From the NCBI GenBank assembly GCA_019420305.1, contig JAHZHL010000036.1:42426-106425 (forward strand): a stretch of DNA of 64,000 nt, in the 5' to 3' direction. The stretch comes from Bacillota bacterium. Its GTDB lineage: Bacteria > Bacillota > Clostridia > Peptostreptococcales > Anaerovoracaceae. A model generated the notes under the pieces. That model saw only the letters and a list, made by a program, of their open reading frames with translations, was not told the DNA's origin and did no database searches. A program made the translations under genes and the position numbers. Shown in pieces: positions 48,683 to 57,484 of this stretch. Position 1 is the first letter of the stretch, and every line of letters starts with the position of its first letter.

Positions 48683-49978
48683 ATGAAAAAAGAGACTTAC
48701 CGATTTGAAACGCTGCAGGTACATGCCGGCCAGGAACAGCCGGATCCTGCTACCGGCGCGAGAGCGGTTCCCGTTTACCAGACGACCTCCTACGTCTTCC
48801 GGGATTCAGCCCAGGCCGCCGCGCGTTTTGCTCTGGAAGAGGAGGGTAACATCTACGGGCGCCTGACCAATCCTACCCAGGAGGTTTTTGAAAAACGCAT
48901 TGCCGCCCTGGAAGGCGGGATCGCGGCGGTAGCGACCGCTTCCGGCGCGGCGGCTCTGACCTGCGTGTTTCAGAACCTCGCCAAGGCAGGAGATCATATT
49001 GTCGCTTCCCGCAGCATCTACGGCGGAACATACAATCTTCTGGAACATACACTCCGGGAGTTCGGCATTTCCACTACCTTTGTCGATCCGGCCGAAAACG
49101 GAGCCGTGGAAGCCGCGATCCGCGATAACACAAAGGCGGTGTTTATTGAAACCATCGGCAATCCGAGGGCAGTGCTGACAGATATTGAAAAAACCGCGGC
49201 TGTCGCCCATAAGTATAAAATTCCTCTGATTGCAGATAATACCTTTGCCACACCCTTTCTTCTGAGGCCCTTTGAGCATGGCGCTGATATTGTCGTCCAT
49301 TCCGCTACAAAGTTTATCGGCGGCCACGGTACGGCTCTGGGCGGCGTGATTATTGACAGCGGCAGCTTTGACTGGGAAGATGGAGGGAAATTTCCGCAGC
49401 TGACGGAGCCAACCGACTGCTACCACGGGGTAAGCTTTACAGAGGCCGCCGGAGCGGCTGCTTTTACCGCCCGAATCCGCGCGGTTTTACTGCGGGATAC
49501 CGGGGCGTCGCTGGCGCCTCTTCACGCGTTTTTATTCCTGCAGGGGTTGGAAACGCTGTCGCTGCGCCTGGAGCGCCATGTGGAAAACACGTTGGGAATT
49601 GTGGATTTCCTGCGAAGCCATCCACTGGTCTCCTCGGTCAGCCATCCGTCGCTTTCCGATCATCCACAGCACGATTTATACCAGCGATACTTCCCGAAGG
49701 GCGGCGCCTCCATCTTTACCTTTGAAATCAAGGGAGGCCGGAAGGAGGCGCATAAGTTTATTGACAGTCTGCGGATCTTTTCGCTTCTTGCCAATGTGGC
49801 GGATGTAAAATCCCTGGTCATTCATCCTGCCAGCACGACTCACGCCCAGCTCAATGAACAAGAGATGAGGCAGCAGGGAATCACGGAAGCGACCATACGG
49901 CTGTCTGTCGGAACAGAGCATATTGACGATCTCATCGCGGATCTGTCGCAGGCATTTAAGGAGGTTGAAAGATTATGA
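48683..49978 (+). CDS. metY: O-acetylhomoserine aminocarboxypropyltransferase (sulfhydrylase)
   Basis: A 431-residue Cys/Met metabolism PLP enzyme. The PLP lysine is in HSATKFIGGHGTALGG, with the family blocks ETLQVHAGQEQPDPATGARAVPVYQTTSYVF and IYGRLTNPTQEVFE. It makes homocysteine from O-acetylhomoserine and sulfide. The ATG at 48683 has GGGGG upstream; the open frame to 48599 would read through the promoter. It overlaps cysK by four bases (ATGA). Confidence 0.92.
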   Translation: MKKETYRFETLQVHAGQEQPDPATGARAVPVYQTTSYVFRDSAQAAARFALEEEGNIYGRLTNPTQEVFEKRIAALEGGIAAVATASGAAALTCVFQNLAKAGDHIVASRSIYGGTYNLLEHTLREFGISTTFVDPAENGAVEAAIRDNTKAVFIETIGNPRAVLTDIEKTAAVAHKYKIPLIADNTFATPFLLRPFEHGADIVVHSATKFIGGHGTALGGVIIDSGSFDWEDGGKFPQLTEPTDCYHGVSFTEAAGAAAFTARIRAVLLRDTGASLAPLHAFLFLQGLETLSLRLERHVENTLGIVDFLRSHPLVSSVSHPSLSDHPQHDLYQRYFPKGGASIFTFEIKGGRKEAHKFIDSLRIFSLLANVADVKSLVIHPASTTHAQLNEQEMRQQGITEATIRLSVGTEHIDDLIADLSQAFKEVERL

Positions 49979-50901
49979 GGATTTACAAAAACATTTTAGA
50001 GCTGGTCGGGCATACCCCGCTGCTGGAGCTCTCACGGTTCAGTAAAGAATACGGGCTGAAAACGCCTCTGTTGGCAAAGCTGGAAGCCTTTAATCCGGCA
50101 GGGAGTGTCAAAGACCGCATCGCGAAGAATATGATTTTACAGGCAGAAAAAGAAGGATATCTGAAGAAGGGCTCGGTCATTATCGAGCCTACCAGCGGAA
50201 ACACCGGGATTGGGCTCGCCTGCGCGGCGGCAGCCAGAGGTTACCGGATTATCCTGACTATGCCGGAAACCATGAGCGTAGAGCGCAGAAAGCTTCTTGC
50301 CGCTTACGGCGCGGAGCTGGTTCTGACAGATGGAAGCAGGGGGATGAAGGGCGCCATCGAAAAAGCCGCGGAGCTGGCGGAAAGCACCAAAAACGCCTTT
50401 GTTCCGAGCCAGTTTACCAACGCTTATAACCCGGCTGCCCACGAAGAATCGACAGGTCCTGAAATCTGGGAGGATACCGAAGGCCGGGTGGATCTTTTCA
50501 TCGCGGGCGTGGGCACCGGCGGAACGATCACCGGAACCGGCCGTTATCTGAAAGCGCAGAACCCGGACATCCGGCTTGTAGCGGTAGAGCCTTCGGATTC
50601 CCCGGTTCTCTCCGGCGGAACTCCCGGTCCCCATAAGATTCAGGGAATCGGAGCGGGATTTGTGCCGGATGTGCTGGACGAGAAAATCTATGACGAAGTG
50701 ATGCCGGTATCTCTGAGCGACGCCTTTTCCGCCGCCCGCGCCCTGGCTCATACGGAAGGGTTCCTTGCCGGCATTTCTTCCGGAGCCGCGCTTCACGCCG
50801 CCGCCCATCTGGGAAAACGGAAAGAAAATAAAGAAAAACAGATCGTCGTCCTGCTGCCGGACACAGGAGAGCGCTACCTGACGACGGATCTGTTTAAATA
50901 A
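49975..50901 (+). CDS. cysK: Cysteine synthase A (O-acetylserine sulfhydrylase)
   Basis: A 308-residue fold-type II PLP enzyme. The PLP lysine is in NPAGSVKDRIAKNMI, the substrate loop is PTSGNTGIGLA and the phosphate loop GVGTGGTITGTGRYL. It makes cysteine from O-acetylserine and sulfide. In Firmicutes CysK also modulates CymR, which fits the Rrf2 gene upstream. The 3' end overlaps the convergent GDPD gene by eight bases. Confidence 0.95.
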   Translation: MRIYKNILELVGHTPLLELSRFSKEYGLKTPLLAKLEAFNPAGSVKDRIAKNMILQAEKEGYLKKGSVIIEPTSGNTGIGLACAAAARGYRIILTMPETMSVERRKLLAAYGAELVLTDGSRGMKGAIEKAAELAESTKNAFVPSQFTNAYNPAAHEESTGPEIWEDTEGRVDLFIAGVGTGGTITGTGRYLKAQNPDIRLVAVEPSDSPVLSGGTPGPHKIQGIGAGFVPDVLDEKIYDEVMPVSLSDAFSAARALAHTEGFLAGISSGAALHAAAHLGKRKENKEKQIVVLLPDTGERYLTTDLFK

Positions 50902-51628
50902 AGAGTTTCCGGTTGGAGATTAGAATATCTGCCTTTCCGGTTTTTATAAGATGCGCGGCCTGCACCCTGAAGTTTACCGTCCATACCGCGGTTTTCAGGG
51001 CGCAGGCTTTTATTTCGGGAAGGAGCGCGGCCAGCGTATACTTGATGCTGAGGCCGTGAATTCCTTCTTTTTTGTATTCCTCCAGACGCTGGCGGTTTAA
51101 CGCCCCGCGTTTTTTCGCGAGAAGAAACAGTTCGGTTCCCTCTTTTATATATGGTCGTACTTTCCGCAGATTCTCCCGTCCGAAGCTCTGGAGGATAATC
51201 TGCCTGCCGGAAAGCCTGCCATAGATGGTTTTCATCAGCAATTCCGCCCCGTTTTCTGTTAACCTTAAGTTTCCCTTGATCTCAATGATCGGAACCGCGC
51301 GGCTTGGCGCCAGAGTTTCCAGATATTCCTCCAGGGAGGGGATTTTCAGGGCGCCTCCATAGCTTTGGATGTTGTTTCCGCTGATGACCGGAAAACTGCT
51401 GACATTCTCTTTTGTAAGCTCTGTAGTTTTTACATCCGCGCCGCACATCCGCTTTAGCGTTTCATCATGAAAAACGAAAAATTCCGGTCCCCTTTTCCCC
51501 TTTCCTTCCCAGATATCGCATTCCACCGCGCCAAATCCGGCTTTCACAGCTTCTTCAAAAGCCGGAATCGTATTTTCCGGCGCTCGGCTGCTGTATCCTC
51601 TGTGAGCCGCGTAAAGAGGCTCCTTCAT
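50894..51628 (-). CDS. Glycerophosphodiester phosphodiesterase
   Basis: A 244-residue GDPD TIM-barrel. It has the HRG start (AAHRGYSSRAPENTIPAFEEAV), the metal and catalytic residues ECDIWEGKG...FVFHDETLKRMC and IEIKG. It cleaves glycerophosphodiesters to glycerol-3-phosphate and an alcohol. No signal peptide, so probably cytoplasmic. It follows nfo with a 27-base gap. Confidence 0.92.
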   Translation of the reverse strand: MKEPLYAAHRGYSSRAPENTIPAFEEAVKAGFGAVECDIWEGKGKRGPEFFVFHDETLKRMCGADVKTTELTKENVSSFPVISGNNIQSYGGALKIPSLEEYLETLAPSRAVPIIEIKGNLRLTENGAELLMKTIYGRLSGRQIILQSFGRENLRKVRPYIKEGTELFLLAKKRGALNRQRLEEYKKEGIHGLSIKYTLAALLPEIKACALKTAVWTVNFRVQAAHLIKTGKADILISNRKLFI

Positions 51629-51655
51629 GCTTCCACGTCCTTTCCTTTGGGATGC

Positions 51656-52501
51656 CTATCTGCCTTCCCTTTTGTCCGCTTCCTTTCGCAGCAGGGCAAT
51701 CTCCGCCGCGTAGCCTTCCAGCTCGTTGGGCGTTTCCAGGATAAAAGGCAGATCTTTCAGCCTTGGATGGGTGATGACGTTTACAATGGTATCAAGTCCC
51801 AGGCAGCCTTCTCCGATCTTCGCGTGACGGTCTTTTTTCGCTCCTTTCGGATTCTGACTGTCGTTGATGTGCATGGCACGCAGCTTATCCAGCCCTACGA
51901 TCCGATCAAATTCCTCCAGAACGCCGTCCAGATCGCCGATAATATCGTAGCCCGCGTCGCTGACATGGCAGGTATCCATACACACGCCCAGCTTTTCTTT
52001 CCGTTCCACCCGCTCGATAATCGCCGCCAGTTCTTCAAACCGTCCGCCGATTTCACTGCCCTTGCCGGCCATGGTTTCCAGCAGAACAATGGTACTCTGC
52101 TCCGGGGTCAGAATCCGGTTGAGCAAATCCGCGATCCTTTCAATTCCGACCTCCGTCCCCTGCCCCACATGGCTTCCCGGATGAAAATTATAGTAGTTTC
52201 CCGGCGTATATTCCATCCGCTCCATATCTTCACTCATGGCAATATAGGCGAAATTCCGCACCTTCTCATCTTTGGAACAGGGGTTCAGCGTATAAGGCGC
52301 ATGGGCCACCAGAGTTCCGAAGTGATGTTCGCTCAGCATTTCCCGCAGCGCCTGCGCGTCCTTCTCGTCAATGGCCTTCGCCTTCCCGCCCCGGGGATTT
52401 CTTGTAAAAAAGGCAAAGGTATTCGCTCCGATTTTCAGCGCGTCCTTTCCCATATGCGCATAGCCTTTCGCGGCCGATAAATGACATCCTATTTTCAGCA
52501 T
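51656..52501 (-). CDS. nfo: Deoxyribonuclease IV (endonuclease IV)
   Basis: A 281-residue AP endonuclease of the xylose-isomerase-like TIM fold. Zinc ligands sit in the blocks YNFHPGSHVGQG, LLETMAGKGSEIG, CMDTCHVSDAGYDI and HINDSQNPKGAKKDRHAKIGEG. It cuts DNA at abasic sites in base excision repair. GGAGAAGG stands four to nine bases before the ATG. Confidence 0.95.
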   Translation of the reverse strand: MLKIGCHLSAAKGYAHMGKDALKIGANTFAFFTRNPRGGKAKAIDEKDAQALREMLSEHHFGTLVAHAPYTLNPCSKDEKVRNFAYIAMSEDMERMEYTPGNYYNFHPGSHVGQGTEVGIERIADLLNRILTPEQSTIVLLETMAGKGSEIGGRFEELAAIIERVERKEKLGVCMDTCHVSDAGYDIIGDLDGVLEEFDRIVGLDKLRAMHINDSQNPKGAKKDRHAKIGEGCLGLDTIVNVITHPRLKDLPFILETPNELEGYAAEIALLRKEADKREGR

Positions 52502-52696
52502 ATTCCTTCTCCTCTTGTATCATTCCTTTTTTAATCATACCACAGATCGAGTGGATTTAACATCCTCGGCACCGGAGGACAGGAGATTTTCGAGCGCTGT
52601 TTTTCACCAGTTCACTATCTACGCAAAGGCTCCCTTTCTTTTTTGAGGAAAATGTTTTATACTTAGGTTAAGAATGACAAAAAGGGGATTTGGATC

Positions 52697-53728
52697 ATGC
52701 AGCATGAAATTTTCAGAAGACACGATTTACTGCGGCCCAACGGGACACTCTGGGAGGCGGGATACGCCACAAGTCCGGTGCTTGCTTACGACCGCTCGAA
52801 GATCCGGGCGGGAAAGCTTCAGATTAAGGAGTGGGATTCCTATCTGATTCTAAGTCCGGACTTCGCGCTGGAGCTGACCGTCGGAGATAATTCCTACATG
52901 GGCTTTGATCGCGTCGCTTTCATGGATTTTAAAAAGACGCGGGCGCACACAAAAAGTTCGGTGCGTTTTTTCCCTATGGGGAGCACAAAGATGCCTTCCT
53001 CCACGGAGGGCGGAGATACAGAAAGTTTTCGCAGGAATCATTTTCTCTGTTTTCGTAAGGAGCCGGAGCGCCGATATCTTCGTTTTCGCATGGAACGCTT
53101 TTGCAGCGGACAGCCTGTAGAAGGAGAATTGTCTCTGACAGAACCGGAAGGGGACTCCATGGTTCTTGCTGTTCCCTTTGACGAAGCTCCCTTCGGTTTT
53201 TACTATAACCAGAAAATCTACGGAATGCCGGCAGAGGGAGAAGTGACTTTCCAGGATCAGACTTACCGCTTTGAGCCATCCACTTCTTTCGCGATTCTCA
53301 ACTGGGGACGGGGCGTATGGCCCCGCCGCAGCAGCTGGTACTGGGCAGGAACCTTCGGCGTTCTTGATGAGATTCCCTTTGCCTTTAATATCGGCTATGG
53401 ATACGGAAACGATGCCGAGGCCACGGAAAATATGCTTTTTTACAACCGGAAGGCTCACAAGCTTTCTCATGTAACCTTTAATATCCCCACTTCAAACGGC
53501 CGGGACAATTATATGGAACCCTGGTTTTTCACCAGTGACGATGAGCGTTTTAAAATGATCTTTCATCCGATTCTGGATTGCGGTTCCAAGACCGGATTTG
53601 CCTTCCGAAAGTCCAGAAGGCACCAGGTTTTCGGGCATTTTACCGGAAGAGTGACTTTGGACGACGGAACGGTTCTCAATATCAAAAACTTCCTCGGAGT
53701 TGCCGAGAAAGTTTTCAATAAATGGTAG
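52697..53728 (+). CDS. DUF2804 family protein
   Basis: A 343-residue protein matching DUF2804 (LLRPNGTLWEAGYATSPVLAYDRSKIRAGKLQIKEWDSY...). Many conserved Trp and Tyr residues (FAILNWGRGVWPRRSSWYWAG) suggest a beta-rich, lipid- or sugar-binding fold, but the function is unknown. It is a single gene with its own ribosome site (AAAGGGG). Convergent to the riboflavin operon. Confidence 0.85.
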   Translation: MQHEIFRRHDLLRPNGTLWEAGYATSPVLAYDRSKIRAGKLQIKEWDSYLILSPDFALELTVGDNSYMGFDRVAFMDFKKTRAHTKSSVRFFPMGSTKMPSSTEGGDTESFRRNHFLCFRKEPERRYLRFRMERFCSGQPVEGELSLTEPEGDSMVLAVPFDEAPFGFYYNQKIYGMPAEGEVTFQDQTYRFEPSTSFAILNWGRGVWPRRSSWYWAGTFGVLDEIPFAFNIGYGYGNDAEATENMLFYNRKAHKLSHVTFNIPTSNGRDNYMEPWFFTSDDERFKMIFHPILDCGSKTGFAFRKSRRHQVFGHFTGRVTLDDGTVLNIKNFLGVAEKVFNKW

Positions 53729-53731
53729 GGA

Positions 53732-54193
53732 TTAAATTTCTTTCAGCAGGTTGACCATTTCAATGGCCGAAGCCGCCGCTTCACTGCCCTTGTTGCCGGC
53801 TTTTGTTCCCGCCCGCTCGATGGCCTGCTCGATGGAGTCTACGGTCAGCACGCCGAAGATCACCGGAATTTCACTGTCCAATCCGACGGCGGCAATGCCT
53901 TTGGACACTTCCGCGCTGACATATTCAAAGTGGGCGGTGGCTCCCCGGATCACCGCTCCCAGACAGATGACCGCGTCATACTTTCCGCTCTTTGCCATTT
54001 TCTTCGCTGTCAGAGGGATTTCAAAAGCTCCCGGAACCCACGCCACGCTGACATCCGCTTCATCCGCTCCATGGCGCCTCAGAGTATCCAGCGCTCCCGA
54101 CAGCAGCTTGCTTCCGATAAATTCATTGAACCGGCCTACGACAATTCCCACTTTTATCCCTTTGGCGATTAAATTTCCTTCTAAAACTTTCAT
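53732..54193 (-). CDS. ribH: 6,7-dimethyl-8-ribityllumazine synthase
   Basis: A 153-residue lumazine synthase of usual length. Conserved are GIVVGRFNEF, WVPGAFEIPLTAKKMA, AVIRGATAHFEYV and PVIFGVLTVDSIEQAIERAGTKAGNKG. It condenses the pyrimidine with dihydroxybutanone phosphate. The ATG at 54193 has AGGAGG five bases upstream; the longer frame to 54217 overlaps ribBA. Last gene of the rib operon. Confidence 0.95.
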   Translation of the reverse strand: MKVLEGNLIAKGIKVGIVVGRFNEFIGSKLLSGALDTLRRHGADEADVSVAWVPGAFEIPLTAKKMAKSGKYDAVICLGAVIRGATAHFEYVSAEVSKGIAAVGLDSEIPVIFGVLTVDSIEQAIERAGTKAGNKGSEAAASAIEMVNLLKEI

Positions 54194-54210
54194 TTTTTCC
54201 TCCTTAATTG

Positions 54211-55413
54211 TTAGCATGAGTGGAGCACATGGCCCATTTTTTCTTTCTTAGTGTGCATATAAAATTTGCTCTCCGGCTTGACTTTGGTTTCAATCGGAAC
54301 CCGCTCCACCACGTCGATTCCGTAGCTTTCCAGCCCGTGAATTTTGTCCGGATTGTTTGTCATGACCCGCAGCTTTGTAGCTCCCAGGTCTTCCAGGATC
54401 TGCGCGCCTACCGTGTAGTCCCGCAGATCCGGCGCAAAGCCCAGAGCCAGATTGGCTTCCACTGTGTCCATGCCCTGATCCTGCAGAGCATAGGCTTTCA
54501 GCTTATTGATCAGTCCGATGCCCCGGCCTTCCTGCCTCAGATAAACCAGCACGCCCCGACCTTCTTTGGCGATCATCCGCATGGCCGCGTCGTACTGATC
54601 GCCGCAGTCGCATTTGGCGCTTCCCAGAGCGTCTCCGGTCAGACATTCGGAATGAACTCTCGTCAGAACCGGCTCTCCGTCTGCCACATCTCCCATCGTC
54701 ATGGCCACATGGTGCTCCCCGTTGAGCTTATTGATGTAGCCGTAAATCCGGAATTTTCCGTATTTAGTCGGAAAATTGGCTTCCACGACCCGTTCCATGA
54801 TCTTGTCGTGGCGTTTCCGGTAAGCGATCAGGTCTTTAATGGTAATGAAGGTCAGTCCGTGCTCCCTGGCCAGTTCCATCAGTTCGGTTTTTCGCATCAT
54901 GGTTCCATCTTCCCGCATGATTTCACAGCACAATCCACATTCCTTCAATCCCGCGAGGCGCATCAGATCCACAGTCGCTTCTGTGTGCCCGTCCCGTTCC
55001 AGGACGCCTTTTGCCTTTGCCTCCAGGGGAAACATGTGGCCCGGGCGCCGAAAATCACAGGGCTGCGCGTCGTCGTCCACACATTTCATAGCTGTAAAGG
55101 ATCGTTCGTGAGCGGAAATTCCGGTCGTCGTATCCACATGGTCGATGGATACGGTAAAGGCAGTGGCGTGGTTGTCTGTATTGTTGGCAACCATCTGGGA
55201 AAGCCCCAGCTTCTGGGTCATCTGGCTGCTCATAGGCATACAGATCAGCCCTTTTCCGTAGCAGGCCATAAAGTTTACATTTTCCGGCGTGGCAAATTCC
55301 GCCGCGCAGATAAAGTCTCCTTCGTTTTCTCGATCCGGGTCATCGGTGCATACGATAATTTTTCCATCTCTCAAGTCTTCCAGTGCCTGCTCAATCGTCG
55401 CGAATTCACTCAT
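54211..55413 (-). CDS. ribBA: DHBP synthase / GTP cyclohydrolase II
   Basis: A 400-residue bifunctional enzyme. The N-terminal half is 3,4-dihydroxy-2-butanone-4-phosphate synthase (TDDPDRENEGDFICAAE; HTEATVDLMRLAG). The C-terminal half is GTP cyclohydrolase II with zinc ligands in HSECLTGDALGSAKCDCGDQ and the RQEGRGIGL block. It makes both precursors of riboflavin. AGGAGG precedes the ATG. Confidence 0.95.
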   Translation of the reverse strand: MSEFATIEQALEDLRDGKIIVCTDDPDRENEGDFICAAEFATPENVNFMACYGKGLICMPMSSQMTQKLGLSQMVANNTDNHATAFTVSIDHVDTTTGISAHERSFTAMKCVDDDAQPCDFRRPGHMFPLEAKAKGVLERDGHTEATVDLMRLAGLKECGLCCEIMREDGTMMRKTELMELAREHGLTFITIKDLIAYRKRHDKIMERVVEANFPTKYGKFRIYGYINKLNGEHHVAMTMGDVADGEPVLTRVHSECLTGDALGSAKCDCGDQYDAAMRMIAKEGRGVLVYLRQEGRGIGLINKLKAYALQDQGMDTVEANLALGFAPDLRDYTVGAQILEDLGATKLRVMTNNPDKIHGLESYGIDVVERVPIETKVKPESKFYMHTKKEKMGHVLHSC

Positions 55414-55438
55414 TTGTTATTCCTCCTCTGTATTCTGT

Positions 55439-56074
55439 CTAAAATCCGTTTTCTCTTAAAAATTCCAGGTCAATGCCGCTTCTTTTCTTCTCCGGCTCCT
55501 GCGGGAGCATCAGCCGTTCCACATATTTGGCGATGATGTCCGTTTCCAGATTGACCATATCGCCTGTCCGCCTGGCAAGCAGCGTGGTTTCTTCCCCTGT
55601 ATGAGGGATAATCGAAACCCGGAACCCGTTTTCCCTTACCTCCGCCACAGTCAGGCTGATTCCGTCGATGGCGATGGAACCTTTTTCCGCAATGTACCGG
55701 AGCAAGGCGGCGCCGCAGGAAATGGTCACCCAGATGGCGTTGCCCTCTCTCTGCATGTTTTCTACCGTTCCAGTGCCGTCGATGTGGCCGCTGACAATAT
55801 GGCCTCCAAAGCGTCCGTTCGCTGCCATGGCCCGTTCCAGATTCACCCGGCTGCCCTTTTTTAATGTTCCCAGACTGCTTCTCCGCAGGGTCTCCGCCAT
55901 GACGTCGGCCCGGAACCAGTTTTTTTGAAATTCGGTGACGGTAAGACAGACGCCGTTCACCGCGATGCTGTCTCCCAGATGAACATCTTCCAGGACTTTA
56001 TCCGCCTGAATCACCAGGTTTCCTCCGTTCTGTTCTTTGAGGACTCCCGTCTCTTCTATAATTCCTGTGAACAT
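55439..56074 (-). CDS. ribE: Riboflavin synthase, alpha subunit
   Basis: A 211-residue protein of two lumazine-binding repeats; MFTGIIEETG starts the first and HIVSGHIDGTG the second. It dismutates two lumazines to riboflavin. It overlaps the end of ribD by 19 bases, showing tight operon packing. Confidence 0.95.
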   Translation of the reverse strand: MFTGIIEETGVLKEQNGGNLVIQADKVLEDVHLGDSIAVNGVCLTVTEFQKNWFRADVMAETLRRSSLGTLKKGSRVNLERAMAANGRFGGHIVSGHIDGTGTVENMQREGNAIWVTISCGAALLRYIAEKGSIAIDGISLTVAEVRENGFRVSIIPHTGEETTLLARRTGDMVNLETDIIAKYVERLMLPQEPEKKRSGIDLEFLRENGF

Positions 56075-57162
56075 TCCTCTCTCCTTTCCGGCTTTCCCTG
56101 GATCATCAGATCCTCGCCGATTTTCTGTATCTCAAGATGTTCGACCCGGATCGCCTGGCTCATTTTTTCAAAGCCCTTTCCTTCCACCGGGGTTTTGGCT
56201 TCTCTGCCGCCTACGATCTTAGGGGCGATAAAGCTTACGATCCGATCCACGATTCCCTGCCGCAGAGCCGCTTCATTCAAGGCGCCTCCCCCTTCCAGGA
56301 GAATGCTGTCGATTTCCCTCTCGCCCAGCTTTTTCATTAAATCCGCCAGGTCAATGCCATCTCCCGCTTTTTCCGTTATCAGGACCCGGCTTCCCAATTC
56401 TTTACGTTTCCATGGGTCGCAGTCTTCGGCAGCCGCGATGATGCAGTTGTCATCCTTCAGCACCTTGGCGTCCAGCGGGATGCGCAGATGGGTATCCGCG
56501 ATAATCCTCACCGGGTCCCGTCCGCCTTCCAGCCGGCAGGTGAGCCGCGGATCGTCGGCGAGGACGGTTCCGATTCCCACCAGAATTCCGGTCAGCCGAT
56601 TCCGCATTTCCTGTACCGCCCGGCGGGATTCCTCTCCGGTCACCCATTTGGAATCGCCTGTACAGGCGGCGATTTTTCCGTCCAGCGTCATGGCGGTCTT
56701 CATTACGACAAACGGCGTTTTCGTTGTGATGTATTTTAAAAAAATCTCGTTGATTCTGCGGCATTCCTCTTCCAGAATCCCGCTTTCCACGTGAATTCCC
56801 GCGGCTTTCATCATCCGGACGCCTCTTCCCGCCACCTTGGGATTCGGATCCAGAATACCGATACGCACTCTCTTGATTCCGTGCCCGATAATCGCCTTAG
56901 CGCAAGGGGGCGTTCTGCCGTAATGGGAGCACGGCTCCAGCGTCACATACATATCCGCGCCGCGAACATCTTCTCCCCGCCGGGCAGCGTCTTCAAAGGC
57001 GTTGATCTCCGCGTGGTTTTCCCCGCATTTTTTATGCCACCCTTCACCGATGACCGCGCCGTCTCTGACGATTACCGCCCCGACTACCGGGTTGGGCGAG
57101 GTTCTGCCCCTTCCGCGCTCCGCCAGCTCAAGAGCCCGCTTCATATATTCTTCTGCTGTCAT
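56056..57162 (-). CDS. ribD: Riboflavin biosynthesis deaminase/reductase
   Basis: A 368-residue bifunctional enzyme. The deaminase domain has the zinc site HAEINAF and PCSHYGRTPPC; the reductase domain follows (KTAMTLDGKIAACTGDSKWVTGEESR and LLEGGGALNEAAL). The ATG at 57162 has GGGAGGGAG upstream; the longer frame to 57201 begins inside a terminator-like hairpin. First gene of the rib operon, under FMN control. Confidence 0.95.
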   Translation of the reverse strand: MTAEEYMKRALELAERGRGRTSPNPVVGAVIVRDGAVIGEGWHKKCGENHAEINAFEDAARRGEDVRGADMYVTLEPCSHYGRTPPCAKAIIGHGIKRVRIGILDPNPKVAGRGVRMMKAAGIHVESGILEEECRRINEIFLKYITTKTPFVVMKTAMTLDGKIAACTGDSKWVTGEESRRAVQEMRNRLTGILVGIGTVLADDPRLTCRLEGGRDPVRIIADTHLRIPLDAKVLKDDNCIIAAAEDCDPWKRKELGSRVLITEKAGDGIDLADLMKKLGEREIDSILLEGGGALNEAALRQGIVDRIVSFIAPKIVGGREAKTPVEGKGFEKMSQAIRVEHLEIQKIGEDLMIQGKPERREECSQEL

Positions 57163-57180
57163 ATCTTCTCCCTCCCCGCA

Positions 57181-57213
57181 AAAAGAAAAACTCCGACACA
57201 AACTTCGGAGTTT
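57181..57213 (-). terminator. Second hairpin with U tract before ribD
   Basis: CTCCGA/TCGGAG stem followed by TTTTTCTTTTT on the minus strand, just before the ribD ribosome site. It could be a second terminator or a translation-blocking hairpin. Confidence 0.65.
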
Positions 57214-57233
57214 CAGCTAAAATACCGCTCTGA

Positions 57234-57262
57234 AATGAAAAATCCTGAGAAAAATTCTCAGG
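57234..57262 (-). terminator. FMN riboswitch terminator
   Basis: CCTGAGAA/TTCTCAGG stem followed by ATTTTTC on the minus strand, 30 bases after the aptamer. Confidence 0.75.
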
Positions 57263-57290
57263 GTAAATTTAACAAATCAAAAAGCTGCTC

Positions 57291-57407
57291 AACATCTTCT
57301 CTCATCCAGACTTTACTGTCGGCACCGGAATCTCACCGGTTCCTGCGCGAACGCGCTCGCGGGCTTTACCGCCGGTATGGAATTTCACCAAACCCCGAAG
57401 ACCTGTT
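57291..57407 (-). ncRNA. FMN riboswitch
   Basis: On the minus strand the classic RFN element is clear: TCTTCGGGG, TTGGTGAAATTCC, ACCGGCGGTAAAGCCCGCGA, GGTGAGATTCCGGTGCCGAC and AGTCTGGATGAGAGAAGA. It lies between the rib promoter and ribD and represses the operon when FMN is abundant. Confidence 0.97.
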
Positions 57408-57423
57408 ATTTAATTCATGATCT

Positions 57424-57451
57424 ATTATATGCTTCTTTTTGAGATTGTCAA
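57424..57451 (-). promoter_or_regulatory. Promoter of the riboflavin operon
   Basis: Minus strand TTGACA (57446-57451), 16 bases, TATAAT (57424-57429), immediately upstream of the FMN riboswitch. Confidence 0.8.
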
Positions 57452-57484
57452 TGGGGAATTTTAAAGAAGCTGAAAGCTTCCTTC

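Noticed and set aside
54220..55536. A 438-codon open frame on the plus strand
   Set aside because: Antisense to ribBA; no ribosome site and His/Phe/Val-rich shadow composition.
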